Below are positions 22,417-33,704 of a DNA stretch of 64,000 bases, piece after piece. Position numbers and translations under genes: made by a program. The stretch lies in the NCBI GenBank assembly GCA_023014365.1, contig JAEBUN010000001.1, positions 3,162,001 through 3,226,000 on the forward strand. The letters run 5' to 3'. This DNA comes from Lepiota brunneoincarnata. Taxonomy: Eukaryota; Basidiomycota; Agaricomycetes; Agaricales; Agaricaceae. Below the pieces are notes generated by a model, which was not told the origin of the DNA, made no database searches, and worked only from the letters and a program-made list of their open reading frames with translations. Within the stretch, counting starts at the first letter, position 1. Each line of letters begins with the position of its first letter.

Positions 22417-22860
22417 AAAGCTTTTGATACACATGTTTGCACTGATTGGAATATACGCACTTCTGTTCGTCGTCGCTGAACTGCTCCTGCCGTAATACCA
22501 ATGCACAGAGTCCAAGAGCCGGGATAACCCCCCCCCCCCCCCCCCTCTTTTTTTTCGTTCTCTGGTCATGCTCGGATGAGCTCCGGTTCACCCGCCCACG
22601 TCGCTCCTGATGATAAGGTATTTGATATTCTGGTTAGAGCGCTCGCCGCTCATTTACAATTCCAGCGCACAATTCGTCGACAATGACCATACCGTTACAT
22701 AACTCCTAAGCTATTAACAGTCCCTAGATAACTGGTTCTCAGACAATTAGTGCGGTAGATCCATTGCAAAAGTTCTATGGCTAGTTTATGGCCCAATAAA
22801 AGGTCTTCAACTCCCTCTCGATGCCTTCATGCCAGAGGCTTCAGATGACTTATCCACGCG
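22417..22860. other. intergenic region with an 18-nt poly-C tract
   Basis: A run of 18 C (22,528-22,545) followed by a short T run lies downstream of the amidotransferase-like gene. No coding signal is seen. Confidence 0.6.
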
Positions 22861-23490
22861 CTATCCCTCCCCTCGGTGACATCCGGGAACTCGTGAAGAC
22901 TACTTTAAATCGATTGCTGTAAGGTACCAGCTGCTGAGTATAGAGGGTTTCAACTCGGAGATCGACACGGCAGGCCACCACTCGAATCTGGCCAGAATAG
23001 ATTCAGCCCCCTTGATGGAGAAGGTCTGGGAAGGGCTGTGTTTCGTTGATGCCAGTACCTGAAATGGTCCCGGGCTTTCGGTCGATTGTAATCTTGGATT
23101 GTTTGTGCAAGGGGCTCATGTGTAGTCTATCGAGGGTGCAATCCCAAACTGCTTTACCAAAGATGGCGCGGAGCTCATGTAAGTACCCAACTCCTTCCTT
23201 GAATACAATCTCAAATCCCGCGCATTCGTTGGTCGTTCCTCCCTCAGTGAGCCCCCCCCGACGGTGTCATTTCACCGAGCCGTGAAATGTCGCAGCCAGA
23301 GACAGAGGTTGAACCCGCCACAAGTTACTGTATTGGTTTCCTATCCAGGCTATCCTCCACTTGCTGCTCCGCACGCCTTAAGCTCGGTTGGCATTAATCT
23401 GACCAAGGACGAGTGGTTGGAGTATTTAGCTCAGGGTGAGTCCTGTGTCACGCTCTCTCGTGTCCAGCCATGCCTGGCCCCGAGTTAAAG
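22861..23490 (+). pseudogene. unidentified degraded coding stretch
   Basis: Protein-like pieces occur in different frames: PPLGDIRELVKTTLNRLL near 22,880, then LLSIEGFNSEIDTAGHHS near 22,935, SAPLMEKVWEGLCFVDAST near 23,010, and GINLTKDEWLEYLAQ near 23,390. Stops and frame changes prevent a model, and I do not recognise the family. No gene is evident from 23,490 to 23,778. Confidence 0.3.
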
Positions 23491-23778
23491 GTCTGACCAG
23501 GCGAAGACTGAACGTAGTCCAAGTAATAGTCAAAGATAATGTATATGGCTGGGAAACAGGGCTTTCCTTGCACAACGGCACCAGCACTCATCGATCAGAT
23601 TATTAGGTCTCGGAACCATTCAGGTCATTATCGAATTCCATCCTTCAAATGCCGGGGGACGTGCTGCCATCGGCGCACGAACGGGACGTAGGCAGGCGAT
23701 ACATATCACGCTGGAGCCTAGATTACTATGATTCAAAATATAGTAAATCTATTGGAGCTGACATGCATGTGCATATCA

Positions 23779-25865
23779 TCACAACTTGCTCTTCTCCTTC
23801 TTTTCCGCCGCCTCCAGCATCCACCTAATCTCCGTTGCTGCTTCCGCAAGATAATGCTTCAGCTCCGCCGTACGCCTCTTCAGACTCGTAATCGTCCACC
23901 TCACATACTCGTCCCCAATCGAATACGACAACCCATATCCATCCGGCACAACCTCACCATATCCCCACCCTTCAAAGTACTTGCTACTCAGCTGACTCGT
24001 ACTCAACTCCCAATGACTCGACTTGGCATACGTCTCATCTTTGTAAAGCTCCGGCACCTCCTCGCCCTCTTTTAGTAGTTTTTTCAAACCGAAGAGGTGG
24101 CGATCGACACCTTGCCCATCTGCAGCCCAGGTCGAGTATTGAATATGCCTCGCCACAGCCTGTCTGAACAACTCGCGAAGTCGGATCGGGTCGTTCCGTG
24201 CATGGGGGTCAAGCATCGCCTCTGCCCAGGCTTTACTCTCGTTACTCGCGCTTCTGATCACCTCGGTTCTCCCCCGTTGGAACTTTCTCGTCTGGGCAGA
24301 TTCGTAGGTGACGCCCGGCCGTCCAAACATCTTATGGAACGCAAGTTGCTTGACGAGTTGAGCCCAAGCGTCGGGCGAGAAGCGAAAGTGTTTCATAAGG
24401 TTCTTGCCATAGCCTTCGTAATGGAGTACATGGAGATCGTGCTGTCCGACGAGGTCGTCAAAGCGGCTTGCAGCGTCACGGACAAGGGATTTGACAGTAT
24501 CGTTGAGCTGGAAATGCAGTTGCTGAGGTTCGGGAATCGCAGAGGGGTGGGAGACGTTTTCAGGACCGAGGTCAACCTTGCCGTGCGCAAGCGAGGCGAG
24601 AATGAATTCATTCAGACGAAGTGTGGGCGTGCCATCCATACATGAATGCTCGCCGAGGAATCCAGAACGACCATTCTCGTATACAATGACTTTTTTGTGG
24701 TGTTGTTAGCCCACAAGGACAACAGGATCGGCAGGCCACGAACTCACCTTGGTGTTTGTCGTAAAATCTATTACGACCATCACCAACCCAGGTCCCCCAG
24801 CTAATGTCTTCGCGAGTAACAGGCTTGGTGTCATCCAGCGCAATCACAATCATCGCACTCTCAATCTTTTTTAACAGTGCCTCATTCCTACCACCTGGAG
24901 ACGCAGCCAACAACGCGGCTCGTGCATCTGTCCAAAGATCCCTGTTGTCACCAGTGAGGGCCCCGACGGGGTGGGGATCGGGCAGTGGACCCTGCGGCGG
25001 AAATGATCCTATTGAACTGCAGCTCGAGCTCGGCGGCAGAGTATTCTCTCCCACTCGCGTCTGCCAGAGGGACGATGAAAAACTTGTTCTTGCGCACGAC
25101 GGCGATATGGTTGTGGGTGGCGGGATCAAACTTGTGCGCGGTGTCAGAAGGCTTTACGGGATACCGGGAGGAGTGAAAGAGCCATTTGTACGAGGCCATA
25201 CACAGTGGTGTACCCCTGACCTTTTCCGGCTCCAGTTGTTCACTAATGCCAGTGTTCAATGCACACAAACGGATCGGGTGAGTGAAGGGGTGACGTACGA
25301 TTCCACGAGCTCACGGAAGGGTAACATTGCTTTGACAAGACTCGCTGCACGCTTCGCCTGGTCGCTCCGGAGCTTGTCGTCGGCATGGACAAAAAAGTAG
25401 CTGACGTAGACCACGACAGGGTCACGATAAGCCATATAGGCCACGTCGTTCCACCAGTCGGCTAGCCAGTTCTTCATGCCGGGTTGTGTGGCACGATCTT
25501 GGAGACGCCGTTGGAGCTCGGCGGCTTGTGGGGAGGCGAGGAAGTCTGCGACGACTGATTGGGTGCGGGCAAATGCGGTAGGGGCGAGGAGGGGCTGGAC
25601 TGTTTCGAGGTACTTGGCGCAGGTGGACTGAAGGGTAGGGACAGGAAGGGTAGGGAGGGATGCTTGGTAACGCAGCATGGGTGGTGCGTTGGGGTCGATG
25701 GGGTGGGCTGGTGGAGGGTCATGAGGTGCGGCGGTTGAGGCGGGTCTACGGGGGGTTAGGTTGCGCTGGCGGGGAGAGTTAGTGAAATTGTGGCGACGAG
25801 ATAAGAAAAGAGCTGACAGAGAAGACAAGTCTTGAGGAAGAAGAGCGAAGAGAAGTCCTGAGCAT
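23779..25865 (-). CDS. CAT2: carnitine O-acetyltransferase, mitochondrial/peroxisomal
   Basis: The enzyme transfers acetyl groups between CoA and carnitine so that they can cross organelle membranes. The model has exons 25,865-25,827, 25,765-25,299, 25,242-24,748 and 24,689-23,779. Exon 1 is short and gives an Arg/Ser-rich, acid-free presequence (MLRTSLRSSSSRL) fit for mitochondria, while the protein ends in KSKL, a peroxisomal PTS1. Yeast Cat2 is likewise dual-targeted. The family landmarks are LRYQASLPTLPVPTL, WWNDVAYMAYRDPVVV, catalytic His in GEHSCMDGTPT, the STSQ carnitine/CoA motif and PDGYGLSYSI. The exon sum is off by one base. Frames change within exon 3 near 24,990, between QFNRIISAAGS and PVGALTGDNRD, both conserved, so a one-base indel (real or assembly error) is likely. 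Confidence 0.88.
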
Positions 25866-26524
25866 AGCGTTGGTCAGAAGAGAAGAGATAGAAGAGAAAG
25901 ACTACTTACATATAAAAAGATAAATATGATGGAGATAGAGCGAACAATATAAAGCCGTCGGCGAATACACGTGATTTTACATCCGGTTCTTGTACTTCCG
26001 CTTCAGCACCCGTGCTCCTTCTCTATGTAATTCTTGCTCGGCCAACCAGTGCAGATAGACCGACGAGGCGCTGCCTTGACGCACCTCGCACTCTCAGCTC
26101 CCTATGTAGCTTAGACTCTCATGGACTACCTCTAGCTTAAACCACCCAACTCTTCGTAAATATAAGTGCTCCACGTGTTTTGCTTTACTTATCTCCGTTA
26201 CTATTTCCACAAAGTCCCATAGTAGATTGAGGCTCGACAGCATCCCGCCATCTATGTCACGAAAATTCACTTGCCCACGATACCGTGACCAGACATCAGA
26301 GCGCTACCAATAGCCTCCCGAGTTTCTAAATCTGCACCTTCAGGCTACTTGAAGTGTGATTTTGGCCCCAGCGTAGCTCGTAATGCTGCTTCAACTGCTG
26401 CATCACCTGCAGGACTCTTGGGTACCCAGTATATCAAATTAACAAGTGTTATTGTTTTCTCAATGAGCTGTTCGACCTCGCAAGGAGTAACTGAAGGTTC
26501 TGCTTCTGCTTCCAATACCTTCAG
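25866..26524. other. intergenic region with a decayed copy of the ARID gene 3' end
   Basis: It contains the carnitine acetyltransferase promoter side (pyrimidine-rich on the minus strand). Around 25,965-26,040 it also has a rearranged fragment of the last exon of the ARID gene. No other gene is seen. Confidence 0.55.
25965..26040 (-). repeat. partial duplicate of ARID-gene last exon
   Basis: GATTTTACATCCGGTTC...TGTAC at 25,972-25,996 matches 27,735-27,760, and CTTCAGCACCCGTGCT near 26,000 matches 27,838-27,853. Looser similarity continues (GTAATTCTTG and GCCAACCAG versus GTTATTCTTG and GCCAACAGG). The two blocks are ~75 bp closer together here, so the copy has a deletion. The orientation is the same. 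Confidence 0.6.
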
Positions 26525-27100
26525 AACTTGATCCCAGCATTGAGAATTACCAAAAATGGGCTCAATCTTGCACCCAGACTACGTTGGCCCACAAATGAGA
26601 AGGGGGGCAGGCGGGGGGAGTCGACATCTCCTGGAGACTCGCGCAGACAATGGTCCAGTCCAGGGACGTATGTTCTGTAGCCTCCTGCTGGGCTGTAGAT
26701 GACGAGGTGGCTTCCACCTAGCAGGAAGTGTTCCGGATGTAAAGCAACGAGGTGGGGTTCATCCAGTGGTTATTCTTCAACTAAGAGCACCTGCCATTAA
26801 CATTAAGAACGGAGAGATCAAGAGAGAGATAACACACATCAATGAACCGGCCTTTGGTCAAATCCTCGCCTATTGAACAGCTCCTGTCTACATTATCAGC
26901 CTGAATCGAGAGATGCATGGACGTCACGATTGACTTGAAGAGATGAGAACAAACACGTCCGAAACGTGTGTCATACTCGCGATTTGTGATATTGGATGGC
27001 TCATCTAAGTCAAAGTCCACATGAGCAACCCCCAACTCTTTAATGAGGTACTCCTGGGGATGGGGATTCATGAGGATACTGGGGCAGGTCATAATCAGGC
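26525..27100 (-). pseudogene. unidentified protein fragment
   Basis: Two frames read like coding sequence: HLVALHPEHFLLGGSHLVIY and GDVDSPRLPPFSFVGQ (about 26,525-26,770), and upstream EYLIKELGVAHVDFDLDEPS continuing to about 26,781. No start codon or complete gene can be built. The style resembles basidiomycete F-box/WD-like hypothetical proteins, but I cannot assign a family. Confidence 0.35.
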
Positions 27101-27739
27101 ATTACCTACAATATCCGCCTTGAGATCTGAGTTTTCACCCAATGAACCTGTTCATGGGTGTACGAGATCGATCTTATAATGAAACATCACTCCGCCGGGT
27201 CGATACAGTCACTAGAGGTTGAGACCGAACTGATTGTCGAGCCATTCTCGGAGTGAGGAGGGCGCTCAATGGCTATGAGACCCAGGGTCTGCATAGCTGG
27301 GACCCTAGCAAAACGTTTGACAGACAGCCGGTACGATTCTCGGTTGATGATAGACATGGTTGTTCGGAAGGTGATGGAGCAGGTTCCACCGAAATGTAAC
27401 TACCTATATGACACAATGTTTGAGAACGAATCGAGGCGATGCTAACTTCCTAATCATCACGTCCCAGGCCCATAGTTTGTTGGATAGGTGAGGAATTGTT
27501 CAAAACCAGACATTGATGTATCCTATCGTCTCTTCCTCTCTCTCTCTCGGTCCCTCTTCCTTTAGTTAATGGCAAGGAAGTAGCACCGGTCGTGCACAAG
27601 GGATTGCTAGCCAGGAAGGTTCAGAGAGACCATGTGATACCGGGCGGGCTCTTGCCACGGGTGTTGCAGAAGGTAAACTGCTGCGAAAGGGGTAATTCTA
27701 GTGGCCTGAAGTTTTAGTTGTCCGTCAATGCACTTGATT
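27101..27739. other. intergenic region downstream of the ARID gene
   Basis: No gene recognised. Confidence 0.45.
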
Positions 27740-30415
27740 TTACATCCGGTTCCTGTACATCTCCAGAAAGTCTACTACCCCCACAAGTACGTCCACCATC
27801 TTGTCCTCCTCGTCCTCCTCACCTTCGTCGTCCTCTTCAGCACCCGTGCTTTTCACCTTTTTCTTTTTCTTCTTCTTGTTATTCTTGTTCCGGTTCTTGC
27901 GCACCGGGCCAACAGGTGCCCCATTCAGCATCCCAATGTCCACTCCACTTAAATCCAGCACACGTCCCATGCTCCTCATATGCGCCTCCACTTGCTCCCG
28001 ATGCATTGCATTCTTGCGTTCAATGAACTCCTCGATAATGTCTCCATAGTCCTCCACCCACTCTTCTAGCTGATCCAACGTAAGAATGTACCGCTTCGTG
28101 CCGGTCGCAAACACATGCTGCTGATACGACAGCACATACCCCTGTTAGTCGGTTATAAACAAGCCAGCCTCTAAGGTGCAATTGGTCGTGCGGGCTTACG
28201 ATCACAATAAACCGCTTCGTCGTCGAGTCTTGCCCCATCAGCAGATGTAGTAGTGCCGTCTTCGGCCCATACTCTTGGTATTGCCGGTAGCCTTTGTCAT
28301 GCAGCCGATGATACTCCGTTATCTCTTCCGGTGTCAGATCCGTATCCCAACTTAGCATCTGTGCCGTCGCAGCTGCTCATCCAATCAGAGCCTGGTTTAG
28401 AAAACATATACCCGTACTCACGCAACGCCCCAAACTCCTGCGTCGCACATTGTACAAACAACACCGCAGCAGCATGCTCCTCCTCCGTAAACGGTAGCCC
28501 CAGCGTTCCGTCTACACTCCAGTCCGGTTTCACAGGCACCTTGATCCGCTTACTCACCACACCCTTGTTCTTGTTGTAATCAATCTCCTCCCGCAACGAC
28601 CATCGCCGTCTCCCCAATGCACTGTACCGCTTCTCTTCCTCCTCTTCCTCCCTCTCCCTCTCCCTCTCCCTCAGCCTCTCTTCCAATACTCGTCGCTGTT
28701 CCAGGTATTCCTCGTACACACTCTTCAGGGGTCTGCACCGACTCTCCACCCATCGAATCACTTCCTCGGGCCCCTCTTTCTGGAATCCCCTCTCTAAATC
28801 TAACTATTTCTGCCTCCTGCCTCCTGCGCTCTCTGCGTCTGCCTCGCGTGGAGCCGCTCCTGGGGGCTCATCGCTGCATATTCCTCCGGAGATAGATGTC
28901 CTGGCGGCGGCGGTGCCTGTTGTGCCTGTTGTGCCTGCTGCTGTAGCTGCACCTGCACCCAACTCGGCAGCTGCTGTACAGCCGCATCATGCCCGTGCTG
29001 CGACGCCGTCGACTGAAAGGCGTCCATCAGACCTCGAATCTTCTGGTTGTAGAGTCCCACCAAGTATTGGATCTCTGCGAGCATGCTCTTGAGCATGTCT
29101 ACTGTAAGTACGTATCGCCGTTCCCAGTCTGGCTTTGTGAGAAGCGTCTTTTGGTACACAATTTGCGATGCCTGTAATATACGTGTGAATATAAACAGGT
29201 CCCATGTTGATGGGGGAAGAATGAACTTGCAATGATAATCATCCGCTTAATATAGTTCTCCTGCTGTAGCACGTCGTGTATCATGGCTAGCTTGGCGTCG
29301 ATTTCGGTGCATGCCTGAGAGACTTTGTCTAGCAGAGCATGGTGTTCGGGTAGCTTTTCCGCGGGGACGATGATAGAGTCCAGCGTCCTGTCAAGTGAAT
29401 CCTCTGTGACTAAGAGAAACGAGTTGAAGCGAGTAGCACAGCGTGAAGAGAAACACCTTACTCTTGCTCTCCAAAATAAGCTTATAGACTACATCAAACG
29501 AGTTTTTGGAGCCCATCTTAGGTTCCGGTGGCGGCAGTGGTTCGCCTTTGAGCCCCGATGAGATGAACCTTACCCCCGTCTGGAGTGGTCCGGGAGGCGG
29601 AGGAGGTAAGTGTGCTAGACTCGGCGGCGGCACGACCGTGGAAGGCTTCTGGATGTTGTCCTTCATCTCCTTCAACTTGTCTCTTACCTTGACCACCACA
29701 TCCACCACATTATCAGGCACCTTCATCTTATCCTTCAGCTCATCCTCACTCAGCTGCGTCCACTCCAACAACAAGAACCGCTGCTGGGCGGTGATCCCAT
29801 CGACATAGGCCTGCGGCAAGCCGACATAGTGTGTGAGGAAATGAACGAGGGGGATGCCGTGGGGGATGAGGGAGTGCGTTGCGGTAGCTGCGGCGGCAGC
29901 AGAGGTAGCTTGCATGGCAGCCTGGGCGCGGGCGCGATTCTGGGCGATGTTCTCTTGGATAGCGAGGTCAAAGAAGGTGAGGTAGAGTTTGTAGAGACTG
30001 CGAGAGTTGGTGTTGTGTAGATGACGCGGGGGTGGCAGTGGCCGGGCTGGTGGGGGTGTGGGAAGGGGATGATGCTGTGGTTGGTTGCTGCCGCTGCTGT
30101 TGCTGCTGCTGTTGTTGTTGTTGCTGTTCGCCAATGGCTACGGCTGAAGGAGAAAAGCCGATGCGGCGCGAAATGTCTTCCCAGAGGTCGTTTTCGATTA
30201 CCTGGAGGTGCTAGATTAGAGACAGAGGGCGTGGAGAGACAGAAAGGGCAGACCTTTGCCTCACCACCCTCGTTGAAGACGAGGAGATGGAGTTGGTGCA
30301 GGTCAATAGGGAGGTGAGCAAGGTCTAGCTGGATGTTTTTATGGTGGCATATTGTGCGATACGTCGACTCAAAGTGGTTTTTGTCGGTGAAAGGGTAGAT
30401 TGAGCCAGCGGCCAT
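27740..30415 (-). CDS. ARID/BRIGHT-domain protein with internal exon duplication
   Basis: It is probably a DNA-binding chromatin protein of the SWI/SNF type (Swi1-like); nuclear. The eight-exon model is 30,415-30,254, 30,201-30,142, 30,074-29,462, 29,403-29,231, 29,171-28,805, 28,760-28,422, 28,372-28,200 and 28,141-27,740, with all phases joining (762 aa). Residues ~13-75 form the ARID domain (LPIDLHQLHLLVFNEGG, VIENDLWEDISRRIGFSPS). Exons 4 and 7 are both 173 nt, with the same phases and related sequence (KRMIII versus KRFIVI), and the similarity continues into the following exons (RRYVLTVDML versus KRYILTLDQL). Intron 4 is a GC-AG intron (GCAAGT). Intron 2 lies in a glutamine/CAG-rich tract, and intron 5 (44 nt) is inferred to keep frame. 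A Lys-rich run and an acidic tail end the protein. Confidence 0.8.
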
Positions 30416-30455
30416 CGTTGTGTATGTTTCTGTTTTTTAATAATTCGTATATGTT

Positions 30456-31283
30456 TCAACTATTCTGCTGACTAAGCAACCACGCCTCGACCTGTTCTCG
30501 AATCCACGGCATAAGCTCGAGCTTCTCCACCCTTTTTGCCTGCTTTACCACCTCCTCCGTCGCCGACCACATCAACACGCGGAGCCTGACCAACCCAGGC
30601 AGTGCTTTGAGTAGTGCGCGCTCGTTCCTGAACCGACCCTGGTCACCTGACAGATCAATCGACCAATACGCCAACTCCTTTAACGACGACAACCACCCCA
30701 GGTCCATTTGGTACAGAAAGAGATGGTCTAGCAGCCACAACCGCCGCAACTGTGCGCACAACACAGGTGCAAACGGTGCACTTGCAAACCTTGTCCAAAA
30801 GTCCCACAAACCCATGATCGCGACATCCTCCAGGCGCGTGTGCACGAATGTCGCGGCTTTAAGCCTAGACTGAGCCTGATAATGGCCAGGTGGTGATGAT
30901 CGACCTCCCAATCCTCGCCTCGAGTTCCCGCAGCATATGGATACAAGATCATATCCGTCGCAGGCGAGAGACACAAGGTTGGGACATTTTATGATGATCT
31001 CGTGGTGGTCTTGGAATAGCCACAAACGATGCACCCGAGGGGCGATGGTGCTATCTGATGCAAGGTACTCTGCGAAACGAGCTGCCGCACTTGGGTTGTT
31101 AAGCACGACGGGCACTGCAGGGAGGCACGTCAGCTTACACAGGTCGTGTAAGTGTTGGCAGGTGAGGAGGAGAGTAAGGTAGTTTTTCTGTGATGAGGTG
31201 GATAGCGACCATCCAATCTCGAGTATCAGTTCCGTTGGTAGCTTGGAAAAGTAGGGGCCCAGGATGCTCTCTTTGCTCTCCAT
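30456..31283 (-). CDS. F-box-like protein (paralog 1)
   Basis: This single-exon gene encodes 275 aa from an ATG at 31,283; the frame is open further upstream to 31,424. The N-terminus FSKLPTELILEIGWSLS is an F-box-like helix. Such proteins usually recruit substrates to SCF ubiquitin ligases through Skp1. The remainder reads like irregular leucine-rich sequence (CPNLVSLACDGYDLVSICC, QLRRLWLLDHLF, LSSLKELAYWSIDLSG). Two related genes lie at 42.5-43.3 and 46.4-47.1 kb. The gene ends 41 bp before the start of the ARID gene on the same strand. Confidence 0.65.
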   Translation of the reverse strand: MESKESILGPYFSKLPTELILEIGWSLSTSSQKNYLTLLLTCQHLHDLCKLTCLPAVPVVLNNPSAAARFAEYLASDSTIAPRVHRLWLFQDHHEIIIKCPNLVSLACDGYDLVSICCGNSRRGLGGRSSPPGHYQAQSRLKAATFVHTRLEDVAIMGLWDFWTRFASAPFAPVLCAQLRRLWLLDHLFLYQMDLGWLSSLKELAYWSIDLSGDQGRFRNERALLKALPGLVRLRVLMWSATEEVVKQAKRVEKLELMPWIREQVEAWLLSQQNS

Positions 31284-33704
31284 GGTCGTGGTTATAGCAA
31301 AGGGGGCCTTCGACACGACCTGCCCCTTGTTATACTTTTCTTCAGACCTCGCCATGAGGTGTATTAATAGCAGGGAAACTTCCGTAGACCCACCAGTTAC
31401 GCTCGAGGTGGACACGCGGGGCAAGCCCGCATTGCTTCTGTGGCAAATTCAAGAAGCGTTTCGCGGTATCTCAGTGGCAACGGGCAATGGGAGATCCTTA
31501 GCTCAGTGTGCCGGGCCCCATAGTGCCTCTAACATCCGTGTTATCAAGGTGCTCCTTTGTTTCTGACACCATTGACATGCGCATAAGGAGTGTCACACAA
31601 TGAGAGAATCCACTCTTCGTGAGTGATAAGGTTAGGTGTTGCACCTGCCCCTCAGTGCGATAGCGAATAAAGTGAAAAGTTAGTGGGGGAGAAGTGGATA
31701 TTAGAAAGTTGGATCAAGTAGCAAGAGTTTACTACGTGGTGGATGATAATAAGCCGAAAAACGACTCCGTACTCAACCAAAAAAAAAGTTCATCGATCAT
31801 CCGACCTCCGCTTAAACCAGCTATATATACGACTAAAGCAGCCGGGTGGCGTAACCCCCCACGATTATGTCTTATGGGATGCAAGATGGAACGAAACCAC
31901 GAATAACAGCGAGTTCTATCCCTTAGCAGCATAGTGCCACTGGCACCTAGCTTCCAGGCTTCGCTACCTGGGGTGGAAGAAGGGCTTCCAATAGGCTCCG
32001 TCGTGCCTTTTTGCAGTGTAATTTGCTCTTGTTACTGGCCGCTCGGTGCCCAGTAGAGCCCCCTGCACTGGCTTGATGAAAATTTCACCATGCGCGATGC
32101 CACCTCCGACAATGCCTCCGGCCAGATTTGCAAGATTCAAAACCCGCTGTACGCCGGCGGTACCAGGGATTCGTAAATACTATCGGCCTGTATACGCGAG
32201 CTCAAAAACAGCCATGTTACACTTGGGGTTACTCCACATGTCAAGACCTAATATTATCTGATACCCATCGTCAAGTGTGTTATCAGAAATCATCGAAGGC
32301 GTTTGCGGGGGTTTCCCTCCCGGAGTCACCCCGCCGAAGTCTCTCTCTCACGACGACCTTTATTTAATTATGTAGTCGTATTGAAAAAAACGGTGAGCGG
32401 CGCGATGGATATGTGAGAAACTGGCTGCCTCCGCCATAACGAGACAATATTGTTCCTGAAAACAAGACAAGGTTCGAACAAGGCGTGTGCTGCGTGTTGC
32501 CTGATTTATGAGTCCTTTAAGCTTAATGTGGTTCGTGTGCAGAGAGAGCACTACCGACCCACCCAAGGTGTTTTACAGGAACAAGGAAGGTATCCCTTAC
32601 CTCGATCCACGTGGATCCTTCTCCGGAAAACCCGAAGATGGGGCACGAATATATAAAGGACTATCAGACAAGATAGAGCAAGGGCCCACTTTGAAAAAGG
32701 GCAACTGTCTCACCAACCTAACAATAGCAAAAAGAATAGATCACGAGTAAAGGCCATCACATTGAAAGTTAGGACTGATGGGGACGAGGATTGTCGGCGC
32801 TCGAGAAGGTGTACCCAACTACTTCGAATTCGACTCAGAGCCAGGGAAGACCAGGCAAAAGGGTCATAAGGTCTCATAAGGTACCACCACACTGGAGTCA
32901 CCTGCTGCCACCTGTGCCTTGGACATGTGAGCCGGGATTAGTTTGTGGGTACCCGAGTCGTCATTCCGCCTTGAGATGACTCGGTGACCAGCCCCCGCGA
33001 GAGACTCACGCACGTACGATCGCATTGGCAGGCAACCCTACCATGCTGTGTTTCAAATGGTCACGGTTCCCGCTCACAAAAGTTCAGAGCATCATGCTGG
33101 TTGAAATGAATTGAGTAACTTATTGTAGGATTCCGCTCGTATGGCGTTTCAAGTTCTTGTTCCTCGTGGCGGCCTCGTGCTACATTGCAGTATCTGGGTT
33201 GCGATCACGATCGCTCTGGCCACGTTGCTCTGAGTAAGATTACCTTTAGAGCCAGCTTCATTTTCAAAAACCCTGGCCGATCATCGATCGAAGACTGACA
33301 TCATTCATAGTAGAACGCATAATGGCATATGCCTGTGGGTATGTAGATACAAAGTAGTGGGTGACGCATGAACCATTGAATAGGTGCTAGACGGGGGGAA
33401 TATAGTTCTACGGCATACTTTTACAGTAGCAGCGAGTGCGACACCAAACACCGAGATATGAAGAACGAAGGATGTGGTATATGAGATACTTAATGATGCT
33501 AAGAACAATGATGCTGATGATGGGATGGATGATGATGATACAATATGTTATGTTTTGTGATATAGTGGATAATGATAAACCGTCCATGAGCAAATATGTG
33601 CTGAGAAGGCGAGAGGGAGGGGAGGAGGGGGGGGGGGGCGCGCTCGAGTGGAGTGGATCAAAAGGGGTCGCACGCGGAGGAAGGGGAGGGCGATGATAGA
33701 TTGA
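31284..33704. other. long gene-poor stretch
   Basis: 2.4 kb without a convincing gene. There is a run of 12 G at 33,627-33,638 just downstream of the DUF6699-like gene. No transfer RNA or element termini were recognised. Confidence 0.5.

Noticed and set aside
24097..24645. 182-codon plus-strand ORF
   Set aside because: It is the antisense of the carnitine acetyltransferase last exon.
28745..28810. Separate gene starting at 28,761
   Set aside because: A 44-nt intron joins this frame to the preceding ARID exon in phase, and the module duplicated in exon 4 continues in it, so one gene is the simpler reading.
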